DNA from: Lepturacanthus savala
Lineage: Eukaryota; Chordata; Actinopteri; Scombriformes; Trichiuridae
NCBI GenBank assembly: GCA_030544235.1
Contig: CM060478.1
Coordinates: 24,305,227-24,369,226 of the forward strand
DNA: 64,000 bases
Direction: 5' to 3'
A program made the translations under genes and the position numbers. The notes beneath the pieces were generated by a model. The model was given only the letters and a program-made list of their open reading frames with translations, made no database searches and had not been told where the DNA came from. Below, in pieces: positions 1-10,453 of the stretch (positions within the stretch are counted from its first letter, which is position 1; each line of letters begins with the position of its first letter).

Positions 1-24
1 ACACACACACACACACACACACAC
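1..24. repeat. (AC)n microsatellite cut by the window edge
   Basis: An uninterrupted AC dinucleotide run opens the window, so its true length is unknown. Confidence 0.95.
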
Positions 25-382
25 TAGGTGTGAGCAGGTGTGGAGCATGGAGGCATATGTGAGTGTGTGTGCAACTTTGCTGATAGCACATATCATCTTT
101 TGTGTGTTGTCAATGGGGAAAAAACACATTCTCTACATATTTAAGCATATACACACATACACATTCATATGATGTAACAGGGCAAGGCAAACCCCGCCAA
201 ACCCCACATCACTCAATAGAGCCAGGGGCTTAAAATCCCATATCCTTAATAGGGGAGACAATAAACAATACATTTTCAAGGAATAATTTCTAGAGGGAAC
301 ATGGAAAAAATACTATCCTACCAAAATAATCTAAGCAATATTATTAAAAGTAATAATAGTAGTATCAATGTTATAGTTAATA

Positions 383-765
383 GTTATATCAATGTCAGTC
401 AGTCATTTTCTATACCTGCTTATTCCTCATCAGGGTCGCAGGGGTCTGCTGGAGCCTATCCCAGCGCGTTACGGTGAGCGGCAGGGATACACCCCAGATG
501 GTCGCCAGCCAATCGTGGGGCACACACACCGTTCACTCACACACACGGGCAATTTAGAGTCACCAGTTAACCTCAGCATGTTTTTGGACTGTGGGAGGAA
601 GCTGGAGTACCTGGTGAAAACCCACGCAGACACGGGGAGAACATGCAAACTCCACACAGAAAGGTCCCAGACCCAGGTCCAAGGAGGTCTTGAACCTGTG
701 ACCTTCTTGCTGTGAGGCACAGTGCTAACCCCTGCTCCACCATGTCGCCCGGGTTATATCAATGT
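383..765 (-). mobile_element. SINE copy 1, full length, with 13-bp target site duplication
   Basis: The element proper is 396-752 on the minus strand and is flanked by the perfect 13-bp duplication GTTATATCAATGT (383-395 and 753-765). Read on the minus strand it starts GGGCGACATGGTGG, carries an A-box-like stretch (GGTGGAGCAGGGG), then a perfect RNA polymerase III B box GGTTCAAGACC (plus-strand 686-696), a conserved body, and ends in a TGAC-type simple tail (396-403). A tRNA-like head, a simple tail and a target duplication of this length define a tRNA-derived SINE. The layout recalls the fish V-SINE group, but I cannot name the family without a library search. An open frame of about 100 codons through it is incidental. 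Confidence 0.9.
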
Positions 766-1986
766 TCCATATTTATTTATATTTATATGTAAGGTAAATG
801 AAATAAAAAATCAACGAGATAAAAACCACCCATGTCCCCCTCTCTCTACTCTTCTTCCCGTTGCCTTCCCGTTCCCCTCCTAGTTGCTGCTGCTACCAGA
901 ACTTCCATGGTTAGAACTCGTTAATGATCATTAGGTCTGATCTTAACCAGCCGACAGTTAAAAAAGAGGCTGATTTTGGACAAATGTTGAACAAGTGGTG
1001 TAATAATGTAATGTAAGATAACTTACTGGCACTGACACATTAGTTTGATTGCTTTCTTCCATGTAGCTAGCTGGTAGCTGACTGTCCAAATTAGCTGTTA
1101 GCCACTGGCCCCGCCTACTGGAAAACAGCATCTGGACCAAACCACTTATTTTTTTTTTTTAAACAATTAAGAAACACATAGTTTTACATTTAGTAGCACT
1201 TGTGATGGTTCTTTTTTAATTTCTTTAATATTCAAAATTATTTATTTGTTGTGTTTACAGAGATTTTATGGGAGGGCAACTTTTGTTGAAAAGGGGTCAC
1301 GTCCCCTGTGACCTATTTATCTGCTGGCCTTCAGAAAGCTGACATAAGATTATTGATGTAGGCTATTGTAACAACTGAGTCATTAAACTCTTTATAAAGA
1401 AAGAACAGACGATGGAGTTTATCTTCAGATGATGAGCAGCTTTGGTGGGTTTGATGGAGCTATTGATTATTGCTTTAGATTGATGTTGCTGTGAGTAATG
1501 TTCAGATTCACAGGCAGAGTTGTGTTTGAGTGTGTGTGAGTGTGTGTGGTGTGGTGAACAGCTTGGCTGACATCTGTGAGGAGGCCCGTTGAATCCCGAC
1601 TGTTTTATTTGTGTTTTGCGGAATTTCTGCTTACTTGGTTGTCATATGAGTAAATGTGACTTGTTGTGAGTTTGTTCTTTGGTATTGATATTGATTTGGG
1701 CTATGCCATATTATGCTGGAAGTTATATATTTTCAACCATAATACAGATACACGCTTCATGGAAGACGGCAGAAAAAATCTGCATAGTGTAATATATGTA
1801 TTTAATCCAGCTCTGAATAGAGGCACTAAAATTTAATTAAAAGATGAATTTTCACATAAATATTGATACAAAACACACTAGAAGCCCTTAAAAAAGGTGT
1901 GACCTATGTCTGAGGTGGAGTCACTGGGACATAGAAGCAATTGAGAGAAAGTCCAGTTTTTGTTTTAATATATTCATGTAAAAATG
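766..1986. other. AT-rich non-coding stretch
   Basis: Every open frame is short and unlike any known protein. The only structure seen is a T run near 1147-1160 and a GT-rich patch near 1528-1556. Confidence 0.6.
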
Positions 1987-2366
1987 TATTTATTTTAATC
2001 AAACTCAATGTGTTATAGGTGACCATTTTAGTATAATTTTGTAATAATATTTTTCACTAATATGGATAGTGAATATTGTTTTTGTGTCTTTCAAGCAATA
2101 CATATTTGACAGTCCCACCAAACCCTCGTCAGTCAGTAAACAAACCACACAGTAACTGGCATATTAAAATTGATAAGATAACATGCCTCTATATTTGGCT
2201 TCTTTTTCCTTATTCTATTTATTTATTTTTATGCCCACAGCCATCAACTGAGAACATTGTTATTCAAATATTATAGATAAGAATATAATACATTCCTGTT
2301 TATCATCTAGCTGCCTGTGATGCTGCACATCAACTGACCATCCCTGGCCACGCCGGACTTTCAGTG
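1987..2366 (+). repeat. Unnamed dispersed repeat family A, copy 1
   Basis: About 380 bp that align by eye with 24428-24830 in the same orientation. Shared stretches include GTAATAATATTTTTCACTAA, TTTTTGTGTCTTTCAAGCA, CACACAGTAACTGGCATATT and the closing GGACTTTCAGT. The second copy has about 36 extra bases after the shared ACTAATATGGA. No coding potential or terminal repeats are visible, so the class is unknown. Confidence 0.8.
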
Positions 2367-3422
2367 AGCACAGCTCAGATGCAGCAGGTTGGATGATAAT
2401 TGGAGAAAAGTGTATTTACTTATACGTTATTTAATTATTCACTTCTTCATTTGTTACCTTAAGGCAAAAATGAAACGGGAACTTACTGGAAATTTAGTAA
2501 TGAATTGAACTGCTCACACACACAGGGCCATAGCACCAAATTCTGGGCCCTGTACACTCTTAATATCACTAGGCCCCTATCAAAGCATGGGAGCAAAAGA
2601 TATCTAAAAATTAGCAAGAAAATGGGGTTTGAAGGTAAAATCAGATCAGATTATATTGATCATTGTTTGCTTCATTCACCACCTAAAATGATGCATTTAG
2701 CCTCTATTCAATCTGGGCTCATTCATGTTGCATATGTCGCCAGCTGCTATCTGTGGATGGACTAAACCATTCTGCACGTCCAAGAGGGGGGGGCACAAAA
2801 TGTCCAATATTGTACTGTAACTCAAAGTTCATTCTTTCATGAAGTTATCAGTATGTTTGACAAAATATTAAATTGTGACACTGATTAACTGGAGGGCCCA
2901 ATTAATTTATTCACACATTTAAAAAAAGAAAAACAAGGATTTTATTGGCCCTCTCTCTATGCACATGCATGCACACACACACACATATAGATTATGACTT
3001 GCATGTCAGTGGTGTTTACATTGTGTCAAACTGTGCATGTGTCTGTGTGCCAGTGTGACGCTTTCATGTTTTCAGATCGCATGTCACCATGCAGAGAACC
3101 AAACACCCTGACAAGAGACAATGATGATGATTAGGTCAGAGAGGGCAGACACTCACACACTCACTGTCTCACATACACACACATACTGTGGCAAACATTT
3201 ACATGTACTGCAGCAGCAAACTGCGTTGGCAAGAGCCCAGTGGGATGATGCTGGTGAATGATGCTGTTGAATGAACTGCAACAGCATCAGGTTAAAATGT
3301 CAGCGGTGTACACCTGCTGTGGATGAGTCAGTGATTGTGAAGACTATTAGAAACAGCTGAAGCCAATCAGCTCCGATAAATACAATTTCACTGCTCTGCC
3401 CGAAGGAACGCTATGTTCCATC
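2367..3422. other. Non-coding stretch, no gene seen
   Basis: The part near 2525-2900 (GGGCCCTGTACACTCTTAAT, an eight-G run near 2787) looks like a decayed repeat but could not be assigned. Short CA runs occur near 2971 and 3175. Confidence 0.5.
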
Positions 3423-3600
3423 TGTAGCTAATGGAGATTCCATTAGTTTTGCAGGTATTTGGTCATAAATCACATTATCTAGATGAAAAATCCGAGAATC
3501 AAGACATTTATTACATTTCACCCTAAGAGGAACGTTAATGTTGAGCTAAATTTCATGATGATCCCGTTGAGATTGTTTATTCAAAAAATAAAGTGCTGGC
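3423..3600 (+). repeat. Degenerate teleost dispersed repeat (family B), copy 1
   Basis: The segment CATTAGTTTTGCAGGTATTT-GGTCATAAA followed by TTATTACATTTCACCCTAAG and AATTTCATGATGATCC matches, from memory, a very common fish repeat in which a GCTAACATGCTAAC-rich part is followed by such blocks. Related pieces occur at 20680-20800 and 23085-23485. The class is uncertain. Confidence 0.6.
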
Positions 3601-5141
3601 AGAGAATGACTACATTACAGCTGCATTCTTTGTGCAGTTCTGTACAAGAAAACTAGACCTTGATGTTGAAAATATTTTTTATCTATTTTACTGGATAAGT
3701 GAAAACCTTACTCTGGTGTGACACTGGAAGAAAAGTCATTTGAAGACATTAGGCTTCCTGCTCTGAGGTCCATAGATATCTGCTCACTTTATGTTCTGTT
3801 CAAATAAGAAACACAAGTAGAATAACTAGTGTGACCACTTCTACACACGGAAAACAACCCTGACCCAGGAGGAATTTAATATCAAGAAACAAATGCCAAA
3901 GCAAAGGCCATGGACACAAGATTTCTCAGACAATGTGGAGAGAATGACCTTAGGAAATAAAGATCTTCCTAATTCAGTAGCAGAATGGTTTGTATAGACT
4001 TCCTTACTAATATTCTCCATCAATACACAGCACAGGGACACCCTCAGACCTTTAGTTGCAGTTCTATTTTTAAGTATATTTAAGATAAATATATATTTAT
4101 TCACGTTACATACACCACTTTATCTCAATTAAAATGTAGAAGTTCCCTTTCATTCCCTTTCGGTTCTTCCTACAAACATAATTGGAAAGACATCACAATC
4201 ATTTCCCACTTACATTTATTAGTACTCATATGCAGTTGAGCAGGATGCTATCTTCTGTTTTTCCTGCCTCTACCTCCAGACTGACACCGACTGTCGACTT
4301 ATGTTGAAAGGGTCTGAGTGGCTGGAAAAGACTGAGTATAAACTGGGCAAACAAACTTTAAACAGAATACAGCTTCAGGATCTACAGTATAGTGGCCAAA
4401 TTGGCTGAGAGCCATAATGCTACTTTTGAGAAGAACAGACCTTATCCATGCAAAGGTATGGATCTTGTGATGCTACTGTCTGCACTCAGATCGCCTTTCC
4501 CTGGACACAGGGAGGGAAACGATTCAGAGTTGCAGGGGGATTATCTTGAGGTCTGCAGATTTTGTGTGCAATATGATTCTGACTTTAAATATATGCAGTC
4601 AATTTATTTCAGTGCCACAAGTCCAGATTCCCAGAACAAAGTAATCAAAATATGTGCATGTGGTTCATGCAGAGGATGTACACTGCCCTACAAATCAAAA
4701 GAGCAGTGCAGAACTGAGAAAAAATGCTTTAAAATGATCATGTTTTCCAGCCTAAGTAGTTGTTGGTTAATTATTGGACATGTTTTGTTACTTTATATTA
4801 TCTTATTTTTGTATGTATCGATCCTCATGTTTAATTTAATATTTTACTCTTTTGCATTTCTTGCTCTGTATTAATGAAAATGTGGCACTATACCGAGGAA
4901 AAGGCAGCAACTACAGATTCTCCAAAAACTTTTTTTTTTACCACAACTTGGGCTCTGGATGTGTTAGGTTATTTGAAATATTTGGAAATATTTGTTTTCC
5001 TGAACATGGATATACCAAACCCAGTGCTATTTGATCATTTTTGGCCATTATTTTCCACCCAGAAACTGTTTTGGTGCTGAAAGGTCTGCTGAACAGCTTT
5101 AGTGTCTCACATTGCTAAACTGTATCAAGGCCCAAACGTGA
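3601..5141. other. Non-coding stretch containing an unsupported 160-codon open frame
   Basis: The longest frame, 4392-4874 on the plus strand, encodes a Cys-rich middle and a hydrophobic C-terminal third with no family resemblance. No splice structure, promoter or codon bias supports it. Confidence 0.5.
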
Positions 5142-5189
5142 CCACATTATTTTGAATAGGTCACATTATTTTGAACAGGACCACATTAT
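5142..5189 (+). repeat. Short tandem repeat, about 20 bp x 2.5
   Basis: Two units of (C/T)CACATTATTTTGAA(T/C)AGG stand head to tail, followed by a partial third unit, CCACATTATG. Confidence 0.85.
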
Positions 5190-5539
5190 GTGTGGGTATT
5201 AGATGAATGTGTATCTGTGGGTGTTTCTGTATCTGTAAGGTAGTATCTCCTATACCCACAAATTACATTAATGTTGAAGCACTGCAATACAACTTCTCTT
5301 TGAAGCAATATAGTTAAACTCCAATTTAAAAAAGCAAAACAAGATCATTTTGCCTAAGTATTTTTAAGGCTTTTCAAACTCTTGTGATGATTACTAAGAT
5401 GAACACATTGATGTTTTTATATGGTGCACTATCTGTTTGGTTCTTGGTTTAAGAGATGCAGAGCAGCTTGAAATCAAGAAACATTTTTTTGTGTGTTTTG
5501 TTGATTGCCAGCATCTCAAAGTGCAGCTGGGATTGTGAA

Positions 5540-5835
5540 GCTATATACAAAGGACTGAAGATGTGTGGACTGAAAAACATCCCAGTTGCTTCCTAGAGTT
5601 AGGATGGTGCCTCTGTAATGTCTGGTCAGGTTTCTGGAGTGCAGCAACGCATCAAAGAGATGCATCCATACGCAGCACATACACTGCTGCTGCACAAACT
5701 GAATCTGGTGCTTGTGGACTCCTGCACTGTCAACCATGAAAACATTCCTGAACATCACTGGCAAACTGTGCTCTGTATTTGCAGAGCTGTTAACCCATCA
5801 TTGCTTTATTGATGTCCAGAAATCACTGAATGACG
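5540..5835 (+). pseudogene. hAT-family transposase relic (ZMYM1-like / DUF4371 type)
   Basis: In one forward frame the sequence reads DGASVMSG (from 5603), then SGVQQRIKEMHPYA and LHKLNLVLVDS. This follows the order seen in hAT-type transposases and their domesticated ZMYM1-like relatives: DGA-MSG, a short helix ending in RIKE, then H-LNLVLVD. DGA includes a conserved acidic position of the RNase-H fold. The stretch upstream (IYKGLKMCGLKN) also fits. A stop codon precedes the DGASVMSG block at 5600-5602, another closes the frame at about 5810, and the rest of the transposase is absent. It is a dead fragment of about 80 codons. No terminal repeats or target duplication were found around it. 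Confidence 0.75.
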
Positions 5836-6067
5836 ATGGACATGCAACATTGAAAGAAGTGTAACATGCAGTTGTACATTGAAACCAATAACTGCCATTT
5901 ACAACAGGATTAAATTATCAGTTTGATTGTAAAACCGTGAAAAGCATTCTTTTTGCATTTAGAGACATCAAGTTTAATTTATACTGAACTTATATTAGGA
6001 GTGGGAACTACTGTTAGTTTTCTACAGTCCTGGGAAATTCATCAGTGTTTCCACTGTTGACTTACCA

Positions 6068-6124
6068 TAAAATAATAATAATAATAATGATGATGATGAT
6101 GATGATGATAATAATAATAATAAT
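6068..6124 (+). repeat. (AAT)n-(GAT)n-(AAT)n compound trinucleotide repeat
   Basis: About six AAT units, six GAT units, then six more AAT units form a symmetric compound microsatellite. Confidence 0.95.
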
Positions 6125-6404
6125 GCTTTTTGGGTCGCATGGGATTTTTTGTTGCAGTGGCCACTAGAAAAAATCCAATCCAATTGGGCTAAAATTCATA
6201 CATTTAAAAAATGATTGTTTAATGTTGGCCATGTGTATTTTTTAGAGAATTACAAATTATTTTTGAAGTCAAATAAAATGTGAAAAGTACAGTTTGGTTA
6301 TATGTAAATTAATCAACTGGTGTCAATGCAAACATTAATTCTCTTTAAAGTAAATGCATTAGGTTGATTCAATTTAAATGTATTCGTTTGGTTCATAACT
6401 AAAG

Positions 6405-6445
6405 AGGCAGAGAGGGCCACTTCAGTGAAGTGGCCCTCTCTGCCT
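6405..6445. repeat. Perfect palindrome, 20-bp arms, 1-nt centre
   Basis: The left arm AGGCAGAGAGGGCCACTTCA (6405-6424) is exactly complementary to 6426-6445, with a single G between. The arms are GC-rich compared with the flanks and the match stops abruptly at both ends. Confidence 0.97.
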
Positions 6446-8897
6446 GCAGTTAGAATGCACCACTCTGCAATTACATGGTGCCTGAGTCTCTCACTTCTTT
6501 TTCTCTCTGTGTGTCATTGGCTTGTACATTGCGTCATTTTCTGAGACTCTCTCCATGAATCAGTCATCAGGGTCACAGCGATACAACAAACATTAACCCT
6601 GCTCAGCAGAAGCTAAGTCTGCTCCTGAGGAGACTAAAACTACCCTGAGGCTAAAGTCAGGGTTAGACAACTTTACTCCAGCAGGCTGTGAGCCCAGTCT
6701 GCCACAGGCCACAACCTTTAGAGAATAAATCTGCCTGGGGGCGATAATCCCTCAGATGCTCAGGCAGGAAGTGATGCATTTAATATTCCTGGTTTGTGTA
6801 ATCCATAAGCGAAAGATGAACTGATTTGTTACCTAATTCACACAACATTGCCACGGTTAGTGGTTGCCCTCCAAATTGCATCAGTCCATGCAGTGTGTAA
6901 ATTAACTTATTATCTGCCAATTGCATGTGTAAACCTAGAGACGTGCGGCACATACAAAAAAAGAAACAGGTGTCCTCTCTGTGATGTATACACTAGCTCG
7001 GTGCTATAATAAAGCTCATGTGCATAACATTGTAATCAATGGGGACAAGCATCAGAGCAAACAATAGCTGTCAAAAGCAGAAACCCTATGTGCTGAACAT
7101 GTGTGTCAGTTAGGTGGAAGTTCTCTTAAAATAAATGTTTTGTGTGTTTCTGATTCATGTTTCTGGTGTACACGTTTATCAAAGGTACAGACAGTTTGAG
7201 TTTTTTTTTTCTTTTGATGTATGAGAGGGAGATGGATTCTGCCAGCTGTGAATTTATGAATTTATATTTGTTCTTTCGGTCTTTCTGCTGTGCTTAAATT
7301 GAGCAACAAAATTTGTGGATATGATCTACGTTTGTGTGTCTTTATGTGAGTGTGTATGCATTCTTTACGCAATGTAAAATACAAACCAAACCAATGTCAT
7401 ACATTGGCTTCTGTGATATGCACAGATACTGTGAGAATAGCATTTGTTGATGTCACATATTAAGGCATAATTGAATGTATAATGTGTGATTATTTGTCAA
7501 AACCACAGCTCACTTTCATACATTCACTGTCTTCAAGAAGGATTCAATCACCCAGCATCCACTGAACGAAGTGGCAGCTTCAGAAAAAGCCATTTGCTGA
7601 ACAGAAAATTGGGGTATGATAATATAATCATACAGTCATATTATTACTTTGCTCATGCAGCATAAAAAAATAGATTGCAAGCCCTCTCAAATAGTAAAAC
7701 CATATAAATTTGTCCACACTTTTCATACAAAGAAGAAGGCAGCCTTGTAATTATCCGCTGCTAGTTGTTTTAATTTTTTAATTTTTTTTTTTATTTACCA
7801 CATCACCATGTGGAAGGATCGGGCATTAAGGTGTGAAGAAAGAGGCTTATTTTTAAGCTGTCACACACAGAAGGTTGTTGAGGACGACTGTGAATATAGC
7901 AGCATCAGGACATGAAGGCTGTGACAATGAAGCAGTAAAGCATACATCACAGAGCTCAGGGAAGACACAAAGAGCAAAAAACACTCCAATATGAAAAAAA
8001 TACATGTACAGGGCATGTGACTGGATAAATAAAATAAAAAAAAGAAAAGAAACTAGTGAAACTTAGTCTCCTTTTTATATCTGAGGTTGTAAATGTGACT
8101 ACGGCTCAGTGTTTAAGAGCAAAAAGGGACTGAAAATATGTACCTGGTTGAAAACCTGGAAGAAAAACTCAAATTCCTAAAGAATGGTCAGGGGATCATC
8201 AAAGTAATATTATTAATTTAGGGATTTTAAGGAATTTATTGGTTTGCACAAAAGAAAACAATAAAAATACATAGAATATGTTTTTCACATGGGAAGATTA
8301 CAATAAGACAATATAACAACCTCTCAAAGAAAAGATGTGCAAACTTTCGAAAATTGCCATTGCTATGACTATTGGAGTTATGAAGATAGGCGAATTTTCT
8401 AAAATGTGTAACTATCCCTTTAACATAATACCAACCAGGAAGAAGACAACATGGAATTCTATTTGAATGGGATTTACCCAGACAAGTTAATGTCAATGGT
8501 TCCTGCAACCCTGCTAGCATAAGTTAGCTGCTTACTGCTAAGCTTTGTGTTTAAATTTTGAAAATATGTATGTAAGTAAATTACTTGTTTTAAACTCACC
8601 TGTGAGGACTCCAACTCCTGCCAGCAGCAACTTCGAAAGTTGGCTTACCCGCATTTCACAAAAAAAGAGTTAGCAGAACTCTTATCCTTTATACTGAACT
8701 ACTACTTAAGGATTTACAAATTATTTTGGAGCAACACAACTGCCTTGTTGTGCCTTAAATGTCAATCTATATTTTCATGTTTTACCAAGACAAATTCCTT
8801 ATATAATTACATTATACATTACAGCAGTGGACCAATATCCATAGAACCACACAGGCCATGAACGTGATTAAGAAGGAAAAACAAACAGCTTCTGATG
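6446..8897. other. Unique-looking non-coding stretch
   Basis: No frame resembles a known protein. A homopolymeric T/A patch lies near 7765-7797 and 8030-8050. The part 6580-6900 has balanced composition and no visible repeat. Confidence 0.5.
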
Positions 8898-10453
8898 TAC
8901 AGGTCCTTCTCAAAAAATTAGCATATTGTGATAAAGTTCATTCTTTTCCATAACATAATGCTAATAATTAAACTTTCATATATTTTAGATTCATTGCACA
9001 CCAACTAAAATATTTCAGGGCTTTTATTGTTTTAATACTGATGATTTTGGTATACAGCTCATGAAAACCCAAAATTTCTATCTCAAATAATTAGCATATC
9101 ATGAAAAGTGAACTCTAAACGAGCGATTAACCTAATCATCTGAATCAACGAATTAACTCTAAACACCAGAAAAACATTCCTGAGCCTTTTAAAAACTCCG
9201 AGCCTGGTTCATTACTCAAAACCGCACTCATGGGTAAGACTGCTGACCTGACTGCTGTCCAGAAGGCCATCATTGACAAGAGGGTAAGACACAGAAAGAA
9301 ATTTCTGAACGTATAAGCTGTTCCCAGAGTGCTGTATCAAGGCACCTCAGTGGGAAGTCTGTGGGAAGGAAAAAGTGTGGCAGAAAACACTGAACAACAA
9401 GATGAGGTGACCAGACCCTGAGGAAGATTGTGGAGAAGGGACGATTCCAGACTTTGGGAGACCTGTGGAAGCAGTGGACTGAGTCTGGAGTAGAAACATC
9501 CAGAGCCACTGTGCACAGGCGTGTGCAGGAAATGGGCTACAGGTGCTGCATTCCCCACGTCAAGCCTCTTTTGAACCAGAAACAGCGGCAGAAGTGTCTG
9601 ACCTGGGCTACAGAGAAGCAGCACTGGACTGTTGCTCCATATATGAAAGCAAAGTTTGCATGTCATTCGGAAATCAAGGTGCCAGAGTCTGGAGGAAGAC
9701 TGGAAGTCCAGTGTCAAGTACCCACAGTCAGTGATGGTCTGGGGTGCCATGTCAGCTGCTGGTGTTGGTCCACTGTGTTTTATCAAGGGAAGGGTCAATG
9801 CAGCGAGCTATCAGGAGATTTTGGAGCACTTCATGCTTCCATCTGCTGAAAAGCTTTATGGAGATGAAGATTTCATTTTTCAGCATGACCTGGCACCTGC
9901 TCACAGAACCAAAACCACTGGTAAATGGTTTACTGATCATGGTATTACTGGGCTAAGTTGGCCTGCCAACTCTCCTGACCTGAACCCCATAGAGAATCAG
10001 TGGGATATTGTGTAGAGAAAGTTGAGAGACACCAGACACAACATGAGGATGAGTTTAAGGCCACTATTGAAGCATCCTGGGCCTCCATAACACCTCAGCA
10101 GTGCTACAGGCTGATTGCCTCCACGCTGCATTGAAGCAGTAATTTCTGCAAAAGGATTCCTGACCAAGTATTGAGTGCATAACTGAACATAATTATTTGA
10201 AGGTTGACTTTTTTGTATTAAAAACACTTTTCTTTTATTGGTCGGATGAAATATGCTAATTTTTTGAGATAGGGATTTTTGGTTTTTCTTTACTTCTTTG
10301 CCAAAATCATCAATATTAAAACAATAAAAGGCTTGAACTACGTCAGTTGGTGTGTAATGAATCTAAAATATATGAAAGTCTAATATTTATCAGTACATTA
10401 CAGAAAATAATGAACTTTATCACAATATGCTAATTTTTTTAGAAGGACCTGTA
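8898..10453 (+). mobile_element. Full-length, inactive Tc1-like DNA transposon
   Basis: The element 8900-10451 (1552 bp) is flanked by TA dinucleotides at 8898-8899 and 10452-10453, the Tc1/mariner target. Its ends begin CAGGTCCTTCT followed by an AAAAATTAGCATATTGTGA motif, and the inverted repeats run roughly 210 bp (about 8900-9110 and 10237-10451). Each arm repeats an AATTAGCATAT motif at its inner end, near 9090-9100 and 10250-10265, giving the IR/DR layout of fish Tc1-like elements. A broken transposase lies between. The ends differ at scattered positions and by small indels, so the copy is old. Confidence 0.95.
9230..10132 (+). pseudogene. Tc1-like transposase, broken by stops, frameshifts and an active-site deletion
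   Basis: The start at 9230 reads MGKTADLTAVQKAIIDK, the usual N-terminus of this subfamily, but a stop follows within 30 codons. The frame resumes at about 9430 (the HTH region with RRVQEMGY and LLNQKQRQK), shifts near 9645 to another frame (SKVCMSFGNQG), and shifts again near 9700 into 9656-10015 (VWGAMSAAGVGPL, FQHDLAPAH, NSPDLNPIEN). The second catalytic Asp (codon about 9887) and the final Glu (codon about 9992) are kept with 34 residues between them, which fits DD34E. The first catalytic Asp is gone: the expected FSDES block is shortened and only ES remains. A stop interrupts the reading at 10013-10015, after which C-terminal homology (ITPQQCYRLIAS) continues in another frame to a stop at 10130-10132. 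Full-length relatives are about 340 residues. Confidence 0.93.

Noticed and set aside
3430..3600. Conserved regulatory element at 3.5 kb
   Set aside because: Its words match a common dispersed fish repeat with related pieces elsewhere in the window.
4392..4874. 160-codon plus-strand open frame
   Set aside because: No recognised domain, atypical residue mix with a hydrophobic AT-driven C-terminus, no splice or promoter context. Such a frame can arise by chance in 64 kb.
9337..9798. 153-codon minus-strand open frame
   Set aside because: Antisense shadow of the Tc1-like transposase.
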